Shown here piece by piece: positions 32,721 to 44,400 of a DNA stretch of 64,000 bases. Source of the stretch: Pelodera strongyloides. Its lineage: Eukaryota > Nematoda > Chromadorea > Rhabditida > Rhabditidae. How positions within the stretch are numbered: position 1 is the first letter of the stretch; the number at the start of each line of letters is the position of its first letter. The notes under the pieces were generated by a model. The model had not been told where the DNA came from, did not search any database, and saw only the letters and a program-made list of their open reading frames with translations. A program made the translations under genes and the position numbers. The stretch lies in NCBI GenBank assembly GCA_036852015.1, contig JAANDG010000089.1, positions 112,501 through 176,500 of the forward strand, written 5' to 3'.

Positions 32721-35700
32721 CTATAATGTGATGTATGATGTGGTAAAAAGAAACTCTAGAAAGGCTGACTTTATTGTTTATTCTTTAATAACCATTATAT
32801 AAATAAGGATTAACTTGGAATTCTATTGATTTATACAACAAAAAAGAACATATTAAAAAACACTTTAACAAAGCAAGTGCGTTCTAATTCATGTTTATAT
32901 TGAAGGGTAGGATATATAGTCTTCAAAGAGTGCAACTTGCTGCACAAATTCTCTACATTTATTGGGTTTTAATAAAGGGCATTATATAAGTATAGTATTA
33001 GTTCGAGTTCTAAAAGATGAAGCCTCAACTCAAACTACTTCGGTTTACGTTTCTACACATACACATTCTCATTTGCAGTGAGACTGCGCTGCGCAATCAA
33101 AAATAAATTATTCTCGTTTATAGCGAAGAAGCTAACATACATATATAACATATTCTACTCGCCGTTCTGATAATAATAAATTATTCAGTGAGGATATACT
33201 CGTGGGGTAGACGTGTTCTTCTGTAGATGTAGATGTATTACTAATAAGATCGCATTATAAAAAGATATATCCCGTGACTGAGGTTGCTCTCTCCTATCTC
33301 TCTCTCAACTCTCTCTCTCTCTCATCTCATTCAACTTTCTTTCCCTCCCACTCTCTCTCTCCTCCTACAAACTCCTACATAATTTGAGAGACGTATATTA
33401 CTTTCTTGAAATAAAAACGATACAAATGACTTTCATAATAATTGAAGTGAAAGGCCTATGATTGAAGCACACGACGAATTTATAGATTCATAGTAACCAC
33501 AAATTTCGAAAAATTACTAGGAAATACGTTTGTTTATACTCATACCAGACGGCTACGTCGCCTGAGGCGACTTTCTAGCACATTTTTATTTATTTCATGC
33601 ATACGTGAAACGTGGATTAAAAAGTGGTCCAAAAAATTCGGGCAAGTATCATTGCTTGTTTTGTTGCTCTAGATTTGCATGCTCTTTGTATTTTAATCGA
33701 AGTACTTTGAACGCCGCCAACGCGCCCGAACGATACACCACACACATTCCGTATATGCAGCCTTTTTTCAGCGTTTGTGAGGGGGAGGGGGGAGCGCTCG
33801 GGAAGTGAGATGGATATTAGGCGCCATTTACCTTCTCTACATAAAATAATGGGTTACTCATTTAAGACGGAATTTATACATGGAAAACATAAATATTTGT
33901 AACGATACTCGTGTTTTCGTTTGTTTTCGCTTTCAGAAAATCTCGAAAAATCCAAAAAAGCTCAAACTTGAAGAAAATAATATTTTATTCATGTTCGTGC
34001 AGCATTATATATAGGAGACATATTTCGAACTCGCTTGACATCACTCGCATGCGTTCGGCGCTGTAGTCGCGAAATATTTGAAAGGGAGGCAAAGTTACCG
34101 CGCAGGCTCGTAGGCAAGGCGGGCGACTAAGCCCTCCTGAGCCGGATTGGCTGAGGAGCGCCCAGTTAAAGTCGCCATAAATAAAGGATTTTTAAGCTTT
34201 TTAATGAAATGTGGTTAATATTATAATTCATCAGTAGATAAACTGCTCCTTCTAATCAAGCAGGGTGTGTTCAACAGGCACAATCTTGGCACCAAAAGAT
34301 AATATTAAGAAACGTGTGAGAGAGAGAGAGATCGGAGGTACGGGTGGGTACTTCCCCTGCCTATGGCCTACCTACGGTTCTCCTGAAACTTCTCTAATGC
34401 CCATAACTCACTTCTTCTTACTTATAGACATTATTGTCCATGAAAAAGCGGAATCAGACACAGGACAATGGTTGATTATGTCTACTTGAATGAATCGGAA
34501 TATGAACACAAGTAACAAATGTTCTCATTTGCTTTTTCATAGGCCATTATGGGAAGAGATTCCCGGCAGCCGGGCGGGTTTATGTCTATTTTTATGTTAT
34601 TTACGGCTTAAGGAACGCGAAACGGGACACTTAATGAACACATCAAATGTGAATCAGGACACGAATACTTAAAAAAATTCGGTAGTCCTACGTTTTGACA
34701 TTTTGCCAAAATCCTGCGGCATACGCTTACGGTAACATAACATTAATTTGCATACGTAACTAGCTCTGCAAATCGGTAAATAGTCACTACCTCGGTTAAA
34801 AACCGTGTGTGAAACGTTGAATTGTGCGCAATCGAGCCATGTGGCTTGATATCAGAAAACCAAGGGCTTATGCATACATAATTGCGAGATTTCTAGCCAA
34901 TAAGCCCATAATTATATAAGAAAATTAAGGCTTCCCTCTTAGCAACCGTTTTATTTGTCACGTAAGCACATACAACAAAAGAAAGGAAAATAATAATATA
35001 ATTTCTTTTCATTCAAACGATAATCCGCTTTGTCGCCTAGGAAACACTTTAAGAAAACACAAAATTAAAAAGAGATTTCGCGAGTCTAATCTTGAAGAAA
35101 AAGTGCCCACTAAACATGAAGCGAGAAAGTATTTTAAAGAAAAAGATAATGAAAAGACACGACAGATAAAGCACATATACCTGGAAGCTTATGTCGACTT
35201 ATGCGGGTTAACATAATCGAATGAGAAAGCAAAATTTATGACAATTGGTCTCTGTAACGTAAGTCGACGGCTGATTTTCCTTATAAGTTTATTGCGGTAC
35301 ATTCTGTATCACAGGGCACAGAAATTTCCATATACAATGAAAGCTTAGTTCTTCAATATACGCTTAAAAACCATGTGCCGCACAGCTTTAAAGTTATATG
35401 CACCCAATCTTTGAAAAATTCAGCTTTCACACAGATATGAACGCCTCTTTTAGGGGTGCGCAGGATATTTTTAATTATTATACGTATGCTCAAATATTGG
35501 GCATGCGAGTGTGTGTATTTCCGGAAAGGACTAAAAATATGAAAAATAAACCAAAATTGTTTCGAAATGTTGTCAAATCTCATGTAGAAAATAGCCACTG
35601 CAACCAGATATCTCTAATGCCATTCGATATTCTTCTAATGTGAATTTTCCCCGAATTTCACTCCCGACATACTAATTGTGGAATGATTTTAGGGGAAGAA

Positions 35701-35954
35701 ATCTAGTATGGAAAAAGCAACGTTTCAAATAGATGTAGATGAAAGATGAGCGCTTCCGCGTGATTTGTAAATATTGTTTTCGTGTCAGACTGGAAATACA
35801 TTTCATGAAGAAATTATTTGTAAAAATACGTAGAAATGCATGATTTCCACTGAAACGTATAAAAATGAGGGGTGAATTGAAAAAATAATACGTAATTCGG
35901 ATGAAGAGAACCGGAAAGGAGACTAGTTCTACCGTATTGTAAATATGAACGTAA

Positions 35955-36141
35955 CATAAAGCGAAATACCGGCCGGTTTTTTGGAACGCATCGCGGACAC
36001 CAGCATTCTTATGCAGATTATGCAAATGAAAATGAGCATAAATTATAATAAAAAATCAAGCTAAATTCGAGTAACTTAACATAAATACGTAAGTATGTAG
36101 TCCACGATGCGTTTCAAAAACCGGCCGGTATTTCGCTTTAA
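35955..36141. mobile_element. GCGAAATACCGGCCGG MITE, copy 5
   Basis: Ends AAAGCGAAATACCGGCCGGT and ACCGGCCGGTATTTCGCTTT around the family core (ATTCGAGTAACTTAACATAA). Confidence 0.88.
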
Positions 36142-36515
36142 GGATGGACTACGAAAGATTAGCTACAAACGACGTTCTTCATAACTCTACGTCAAAACAG
36201 TGCGCATCGATGGAATCGAACACGCGCTGCTTACTACAACACGTCCCAATCACAACGTAAACACGAATGCATTGCAAAAGGAGTTAAACTTTTTGATTCT
36301 TCCGCAATATGTAAATAATTTTTTTGAAGTAAATGAAGAAAAAAAGTAAAGGAGAAAGAAAAAAGTAGAAAATGTTTGGACTACTTCCACGCGGGAAAAG
36401 GGGATAATTCCCACTCGTGGGCCAGTTGATTCCTAATTGGATATTGGATCTTTCCATCATCAGAAATGGGCGGAAGTGAGAGCAGCTACTTTTACTATTC
36501 TGAGGGTAAACGGAA

Positions 36516-36516
36516 G

Positions 36517-36567
<51 letters not shown>

Positions 36568-36720
36568 AGAGTAAACGGAGAGGGAGAGAGAAAGATAGAG
36601 AGAGCAAAATATTCAGGGAGTAGAGATAGAGATATAATAGAGAGAGAGAGAGAGAGAGAGAGAGAAGCGAAAGATACAGGGTTAGTAAGAAGGGAGAGAG
36701 AAGACGTGAGAGAGTGAAGG
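36516..36720. repeat. GA microsatellite block
   Basis: Two adjacent (GA)n tracts, purine-rich on the plus strand, with a 20-base interruption; the open frames on both strands here are repeat artefacts. Confidence 0.9.
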
Positions 36721-37007
36721 TTGAAAGTAAAGAAAAGTAAGGAGTGTGTATTTCCATGTTTCGTGTGCCTATAGTTTCCGCTTCACCGATTTCGATCCCT
36801 ATTTTTGAAACGGAAGTTTGCGTGGCTTGCAACAAAATGTGGGTCACAAGTTAGAAGCAAGCAGAATGATAATACAACGTGTGTGCGGAGATTTGCAGGA
36901 CAGTCAGTATGCCTTACGCTAACACTAAGTTAACTCCCTAACTAAGGCTTTGGATATGACCCGGTCAGGGTGCCGCCAGCGAGTAGCTTGAGTTTCAAGT
37001 TCCTATC

Positions 37008-37204
37008 TTAAAGCGAAATACCGGCCGGTTTTGGAAACGCATCGTAGACAGCTGACAGCTTACTGTATTTATGCGAAGCAAAGTTGCTCGAATTTGGCTC
37101 GATTTTGTATTATATATAATTTATGTTATGTGCATTTGCATAAGCTGCATAAGAATGCTGATGTACTCGATGTACTTCAAAAATCGGGCGGTATTTCGCT
37201 TTAA
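37008..37204. mobile_element. GCGAAATACCGGCCGG MITE, copy 6
   Basis: Left end CTTAAAGCGAAATACCGGCC; right end ATCGGGCGGTATTTCGCTTT, with one CCGG changed to CGGG. Confidence 0.82.
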
Positions 37205-37408
37205 ATGTATTATGCCGTAATTTGTGCAGACTGTTTATGTACTGACGGATGAGGATGAGCAAATGTATAACATTAGGATAGTAATACAAACTGAATATGT
37301 GAGAAACAGCGATTCTCTACACAAGAAACGACTGCACAGGACATACACATAAATTCTACTCTGATCATATATTGTCAATCATACAACACTTTCATCTTCC
37401 ATTTTTAC

Positions 37409-37512
37409 CTGTACTCAAGCCTGAGGTCATCGTACTGATGAGGCCCTGCCCAGGCAAAATCCTCGTATACGATTAAGGGTCGAAACGGGGTGTCATGTAA
37501 TATATACATGAC
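37409..37512 (-). CDS. Candidate exon (or transposon remnant)
   Basis: Open for 34 codons between acceptor AAGTTATAG and donor GTAAAA. It reads VMYILHDTPFRPLIVYEDFA then WAGPHQYDDLRLEY. Its 3' phase fits the channel exon at 28968-28169; its 5' phase does not fit the exon ending at 41458, so another exon would be needed. On the opposite strand the same bases form a hammerhead-like core (37425-37513), and the downstream plus-strand sequence ends in AATAAAGAGTTAATAATTAA like a retroelement tail. Either reading may be right. Confidence 0.35.
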
Positions 37513-37513
37513 C
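37425..37513 (+). ncRNA. Hammerhead-ribozyme-like core (candidate)
   Basis: CTGATGA (37435-37441), a 6-bp stem GGCCCT/AGGGTC (37442-37447 with 37476-37481), GAAA (37482-37485), then C-GGGGT-GTC (37486-37494). This is the order of a type I hammerhead with a minimal stem III and a GUC cleavage site. Outer arms GGTCAT and ATGACC (37425-37430 and 37508-37513) pair perfectly, but pairing next to the core in stem I is poor. Such motifs occur in Penelope-like and other retroelements. It may be a decayed copy or chance. Confidence 0.35.
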
Positions 37514-37736
37514 TATAACTTATCTTTCTATATCTTTCAGATCACTCTTTCTTTCAATATCTTGCCTATACATTAGTTTGCTTTCTTATTATAATATCAC
37601 ACTTTTTTTCATTTATTTCCATATATTCTCTCTGTATTGGTTCTACATAATTTTGTGCACTTTTTTGCAATAAAGAGTTAATAATTAAATTCAATAGCGT
37701 GCGGAGCACCAACAAAAAGAAAGAAAGAATTATATG

Positions 37737-37981
37737 TATACCAGCCGGCGACGCCGCCCGAGGCGACTTACATGGAAATATGATTGGTTTAGCATGGGCA
37801 TAATTATATGCAAAGTTTCAAACGTATCATAAGAAATTCACGTAATAGGAAACAGTTGCATATGCATACTTCGATATTGAGCTGCGAAGCTCTTTTTATA
37901 CCCGAACACGAAATTTGCATTTCCGTAAGGCACATCGGTATGCAAATTAGGCTACAGTTACTCTTTTATATAATAAGATAG
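37737..37981 (+). mobile_element. ACCAGCCGGCGACGCC dispersed repeat
   Basis: Starts TATACCAGCCGGCGACGCCG and ends TTACTCTTTTATATAATAAG. Same ends as the copies at 8934-9165 and 40801-41272; internal sequence differs. Confidence 0.65.
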
Positions 37982-39456
37982 AGTATGAAGATCCAAAAGA
38001 GCCTGGCTATTAGGGTTGAGGAATAAAACCAAATACAAATCCTGACTTATCTCACTAACATGATTCATAAGAGAGCAGTGGACAGAAAAGTAATTCAGTG
38101 CATTATAGCATCTTAGTCAGTCTTACAATTAGGCTTTGACTATGTAGAGCATTTTAGGTGGTATGCGAAAAAAAAAAAGATGATGCGATTAGATGCTAAT
38201 CGATTCTGTGACAAATATTCTAAAAGTTAATGCATAGCATATTTCGTAATAAGTTGAATTCAGAAAGCTAGATTTTAAATAAATATTTTAAATATTTATT
38301 AACACATAAAATGTGTGCATCAATATGATGAAAGGTTGACAAGCATCAATTGAATGGTCATGGTTTTAAATTATCTTGAGCAAATTTATGTGAGTACATT
38401 ACCTCAAAAAAATCACAGCGAAGATAACAACAATAATACATTGGGCATTCCTACAAATAGTACTAAGTACAACATAAGCTCAAAACTAGCATCCTTGATA
38501 TACCTCCGCCCGCAGTAACCCGAATGCGTAGATGGTAGACAGTAGACTACTCATTCACCGCTAGAAATGAATAGACAAAAAGTGAGCCTTAAATGGAAAT
38601 CATAGGTTGTTAGACTAACCCCTAGAGAGCCAGTTCGATACCCTATGTTACGTAAGATCCACCGACAGTCCTTAATTGCAAGGGCAGTTTTTTTTAAATA
38701 AATTTTCATGTTCAATTCAAAAACGTAAAAAATTGAATGAGAAAAAGGATATTACTGAAAATGGTTCTTGACCAGTTAGCCGTTTAGGTGTGCACGTTGC
38801 AACGGGAGTGTGCACCCGGCCATGCATACTTCATTAGATAATAGAGGGGAAATCGCCCCGCATTCTCACCTCTGTACGATTTGCATAGAAAAGCAACATG
38901 TTTTAGCTTGGATTACGACCAGAGTTAACAGGGTTTGAAGTTTGAATTTCCCGCCGAGATTCCTGCCCTCCATGGACCAAGATTTCATAGTCGATCAGGT
39001 ACAAGACTAGTTCAATCCCAACTAGCGTCAATCAAGGCAACGCTGGCAACTCTGGGTTGGGAGCGGTGACAGTGTGCACGAAACTGGCAAAGGCTATGAA
39101 CATCTACCTTTTTATATCTTCTTATATATTCCAACCGGCTACCGTAAGAACCAAATAAAAATTGAGAAAAATAAATGAATGTCTACATAATCCATCAACT
39201 AAAGCACTTTTCGTCTTATTCGCAAATAAATTTTTTTGTCAACAAAATCAAAACAACGCAATCAATCAAGAGCCGCCGCACAAATGCGAGCTGCAATCGT
39301 CACAGAAAATACAATGAAGGAATATTAAATAGACGATGTTCAATCTTATTCAAAAAAATGAATACAGAGAATTGTCTACTTATTCTTTATTTATAGTCAA
39401 AAGTCTTCTTATTTTAATCGATGAAAAACTATGTGCAACTGTTCCCCAACTATTGA

Positions 39457-39690
39457 GTACCAGACGGCTATCGCCGCCTGAGGCGACTAATCAGGCGATC
39501 CTACTAAAATGATCACACTGCATCTTATATGAAACGTCTGAAACTTATCTTCAAATTTTATATATTAAAATTGACAGCTTTTATTTTGAAGGGCTGCGAA
39601 AAGGGACTACTTATTCCAAAACCCTGAAACGCAGAATTCCGATTCTTTCACGTAAACAAAAAAGTAAACTCTTCGCCTATAATAAGATTC
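39457..39690 (+). mobile_element. ACCAGACGGCTATCGCC dispersed repeat
   Basis: Starts TACCAGACGGCTATCGCCGC and ends AAGTAAACTCTTCGCCTATA-ATAAGAT. A diverged copy of the same end-sharing family; a truncated head is also at 33543-33580. Confidence 0.6.
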
Positions 39691-40800
39691 CGAGTTTCAC
39701 CAGTGACGTCGACTAAGTTTTCCCAACAAAATAAACAGAAACATTCAAATTCTGCGCAGCTTTTTTTTAAAGTTTGAGTCCTTCGAGGGGGCTAGATTTT
39801 TGTCGACAGGTTGCAGTAAATAAATGGATGACATTTACACCAACCTTTATGTATAACTAGGCCACCCAAATCACAATTATGCAATGGGGCACTCGAGTTC
39901 GAATAACAAGTCGTGGAAATGACATATCATACTATTACAATTAGCAAATTGTGAAAGCTGCGACATTTTACTAATTACGAATGTGGACAATGGGAGTTCT
40001 CGCCATAACAGCCTTACAAGTTCAGAGACAAGGAAGACTTTGTGCACGCGTATTTTGCAGTTACTTATTATAGTTTAGCATGACAACGCAAAAAATTTTG
40101 GATTGCTGACCGGGATACAGAGCGGCACAGCCTAGGTGTGCGAAAAGAGGGCCAGATCGCCAGATGTGGGCGAACCGGCAAATAGATCATGAGTATTGTA
40201 CTGCTTATGACACAATAAAGACACTCAATTTTTTCTAGCTTTGCTCAACATGGCGTGCGCGATTTCCGAACAGAGTTTGGTCAGTGAACAGTGAACATAA
40301 CAATGGCTTAATTAAAAACAGCTTTAGTTGCTACTTTTAACATCAAAAACCTTGTCTCGTATGGTACATGGTTTCTCTACTGACGAACTAAATCCCTCAT
40401 CTACGTAACGACGAAACCGGAAACGAAATCGGAAACTTCTGTCGGAAAACAGAAAGTTTGTGGTCAGAAACTATAGAGACCAGAGATGAGCGTCGTTGCT
40501 AATTAACGGTGATGGGCACAGAGGCAGAGGGAAAGGGACAAATTTAGATTGGAGAAAGACGGAGCCCATAAGATGAGAAGCTAGATTGCTAAACGCCTTT
40601 TAGCAGATTAATGGTCGCAACTTTACTGCCTACGTTCACTTCTTCCGTTTCCAATACGAAATTTGATGCCCAACCCAAATAAATGTGCTTGACAAGAGTC
40701 ACGCATATTTCAGTAAATTGTACTTTGTAAATGTACCATGCCTCATACCTCATATCCATATGCATCATAGACCAACCGCTCGTAATATTGTTGTATAAAA

Positions 40801-41272
40801 CACCAGCCGTTCGAAGAGCCCTACGGGCTCTTCTCCGACTGGAGGAATCGGCCTTCGGCCGATTGTTTCCCTATTTAAAAAAGGATTGCTACAATTTAAA
40901 AAGTTAACTCTCGTCTCTTTCTCCTCCCACACATTCACACGTCTCTGATTGTGGAAACGTATAATAATCAGTTTGGATCACCACTCGACTAATGCAAACA
41001 TGCAAATTTGCTATTGAAGGTGCTGTATGTAGGCCAGAGGATATCCTTGTGATAAGCTAGCATAGCTCAGCAGGTAGAGCGTTGGACTATGAAGCGAGAG
41101 ATTGTGTGCTGCTGTGGGTTCGCATCCCGCCGGCCGCAAAGATTTTGTATGTTCTCATTCGATTGTGAATAGAAAATTTTCTTTATGAAAGGATTTCGTT
41201 GCGTTCACACGCGGCTTCAAACAAAAAAGTAAACTCTTCTCCTTTATATAATAAGATAACTACTGAACGCAT
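40801..41272 (+). mobile_element. ACCAGCCGTTCGAAGAGC repeat with tRNA-like boxes, copy 2
   Basis: Close sibling of 20512-20942. It contains TAGCTCAGCAGGTAGAGCG and GGTTCGCATCC at Pol III A/B-box spacing (41063-41132), and ends AAGTAAACTCTTCTCCTTTA-TATAATAAGAT. The tRNA-like part has an ATG in the anticodon position (His-like), but the arms do not fold as a functional tRNA. Confidence 0.65.
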
Positions 41273-41457
41273 AAAAAGTGGACTTCCATTATCCAATCAT
41301 TACCGTTGCTTCGTCGCCAGATCCAGATGTAAATTGTGCAAGATAAAGCAAAGCTACAAAATCCTTACCTCCGTCGCTCTCTCAGAACAATATCCTTATC
41401 GATTATCAAGCAAACAATCAATAATCTAAAAATAAAATCGATAATTTAAAAACTCAC

Positions 41458-44400
41458 AATCGTCTTTCCACTTGTTCTCCAAAGTTCCAACCACGTGCAT
41501 GCCATTTAGACTTTCATTACGATTCAATTGGAGTGAAGATTGGGAAACCTGAGATGAGAGAAGTATAGTCAAATAGGTAAGAGCACTATCCCTCACCCGC
41601 TTAACCAGGGTTCGATCCCTAGCGTGTACTGGCAAAAGGTAGGGGTAATGGGGAAATCGACGGTTACATATTAGCCTCTGTGACTGCTCCTGTGCAGGAA
41701 CCACATATGGTTTATCAGAAATACGTATCTAACAAAGTGTTGTTGCTATTTCCGCCGGGGGCAGGAATCGAACCCGCAACAAGAAGATGGGAAGCAGCGA
41801 CGCTATTCACTACACCACCGGGTGGAAAATTTTTCACACTTCCCCTCACCTTATTCACTTCCTTTGTCTGTAGCATCTTAAACGGTGCCATTGCGCCGTT
41901 CACCCGCATCCAGTTAAGGGAAATCTGTAAATATAAAACAAATCGATAAATATGGCATTATCGATTTTTCGAATATTTTGGATGTTGACACCCATTTTCA
42001 CATAACGACACGTTCAAGTCCTGCGGTAAAATTGGAAATTTAAAGCGAATTACCGGTCGGTCTCAACAAAAAAAATACGAAAAGAGGAGGAGTAAACAAC
42101 CGTGCGTTTACCGCCGTTTTCAAAATGTGCATTTTTGGACTTTTACTAGCCAAATTCAAAATATTTTGTCAACATTTCGTCATTTGGATGCTTCGGAGTG
42201 TGTGATTATTTGAAAAGGCCATCCCTCGATTTTTCCGGGGCCGTGCTAGTATTAAAATCGGCAAATCGCCGGAAGCGAATTTTCCCATACAAAATCGCAA
42301 AAAATGGTTGTTTGAGAACATTTTTATACAAGATGCGCTTATTTGTTTGTGTTTTTATGTTTATTTTCGTTTATATCTTTTTTCAAACTATTTTTGGTAA
42401 AAAAACCCCAAACCGGGTGGTATTTCGCTTTAAAAAAACACCATAGGCAGCCTTTAATCTAAAACTGTCCTGTAGTTATCGTAGTTGCACCAACCTGCGC
42501 AACATCTCCATTTGAATCAAACGATGATTGCGGAGACCGACCGCCCAGATGTGGGCGACTAGAAGAACACCAGCCTAAAGAGAGAAAGCTTTGACAAAAA
42601 GTAGGTTTATGGCTGGGATTGAACCCTCGTCATCCTACCCCGTGTACACTGGGCACCGACATCGACTAGTGAATGTTCTTTGATCTTTAGTAAGAATTCA
42701 GTGCAAACTACGCAAAGTGTGAGGGGACGGAAGGGGGTTAGGAACATGAAGGGTGACGGTCATAATCAATATTGATCAATATTTAATTAATTAATCTTCA
42801 ATCAATCGATTAATCAATCGATCCGACATATACCTATCTTCCTGTCAGATGATGGTGGTGGAGTGGATGGAACTAGAACTATGGTTTCATATATAGATTT
42901 TTAAAGGGATGTAGCACGTGGTTTTGGAATTTACGATGACTTCTGTATTTGCATGGATTATATGCGAAATGCGATCTTGTGCCCTAATAATTTCGTTCAG
43001 CCTGCGTCTCTAAACATATAACCACGTGCCATGCCGCTTTAATCTGGAAACTAATTGAATTCAGGATAATTAAGTGCTAATCAATAAATCAATACCTGCA
43101 CTATTGTATCCGTTCCCTCCATTGCTAGCAAAAGGCCCAGCCGTACTCCCAGTACAGATGCCCTGACGACGTTTGCGACTTCGATACTAAAATGTGGATA
43201 AATTTTAGAAAGAAGTACTGTAGTAGATTTGCCTAGTTGAGTGTTTGAACAATGTTTCATTTGAAACTATTTAGAATTACAAGATACAGTTTCTTTAATG
43301 TATTTTATGATAGGTATGTTTTAAAGAATAGGCAAATTTCTCTTAAATTATCGAGTAGACATAATTGTTTTTTGTAGCACTTTTTTATGAAGAATAAAAT
43401 AGTAATAATATTTTTGTTTAAAAATAATTTTTCACACGTTGTAAACCATATACTACTGTGAGACGAAAGTCACAGGAAAATAAAATAACTATCTTTCACA
43501 ATACATTTCCTTTACCTAACAGTAAAAGCTGTGAAAGAAAATGAAAAGGCAAACTTGGAAAAATGCACGACACTACCGAATAAAAGTTCAAAGTTCAAAC
43601 TACAAATTCCCTACAGAATGTTCAGGATGAAGCGCTCCAGTCTCGTCCAGGCTCATTTGGTGGATAGGCCCTTTGAGTCTTCTCCCGTGATGGCCTAAGT
43701 TAGGCCTAACCCGTAGGCCTGCTGGCAATCCCGCAGGGAGACTTTTCTTATCGCCTCGATCACTATTGGGCTCCAAATGGTCCTTACTATTGCCTGCCCC
43801 AAGTACCGTAGCCGAGAAAATATTCAAATGTTCCTCGTTCCCGTCAACGGACAGACGAAATGGGAGGCGTGGGAATTCGGAACGTGTGGCTTCTGTGTTA
43901 TTCGGAATAAATTTGTCGGTATGCTGAGATACAGTACACGATGGCGCGATAATCATAGACTTTTGCGCGGGAATTTGAATTTCGCTTCCTTCGTCAGAAC
44001 CGCTTTCCAGGTCGGACAAGACCACTTGCATGACTGAAAACTCGAGTTTTCAAAGTTTGGCAAGATGCCAAGTAGTACGGTATAAAAAGTGCACAATAAA
44101 ATAAGTAAGCAAATTGAAAAAAGCGTGTTGTGCACCAGGAGCAACAAGCGAAAAATAATGAAAATGCTCGTGTGAGAAACGGCGGCAAATTCAAAAATCA
44201 ATCGATAATTGTGATTTTCACCCTTTGAACGATTTCGTAAAGAGTCGCGTTGCTCCCGGTGCGCTCCATGATGATATTATGGATTAATTAGATAATATGT
44301 TACCTAAACGAGTGACTTTGGCAGAACTTCGGTGAGCATAGAACACACAACACTATATATTTCAAATACGTAATCTAGGTAATGAAAATGAATGTATGCA

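Larger units (their letters stand above)
28969..41457. other. Probable long channel intron(s)
   Basis: Between the two phase-consistent exon chains I found only one fair exon candidate (37409-37512). The rest is repeats: GA tract 30711-30790, inverted repeat 31364-31546, repeated-word cluster 32430-32720, CT tract 33290-33362, MITEs at 35955 and 37008, GA tract 36516-36720, and dispersed repeats at 37.7-41.3 kb. Confidence 0.5.

Noticed and set aside
38398..38445. 48-nt minus-strand exon-like piece
   Set aside because: Good acceptor (TTTGTAG) and donor (GTAATG), but open in more than one frame and with no neighbour to fix phase.
41369..41376. 8-nt microexon CGACGGAG that would correct the phase after 41458
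   Set aside because: Donor GTAAGG is strong and the length fits, but the acceptor region (TGAGAGAG) is purine-rich; too speculative to list.
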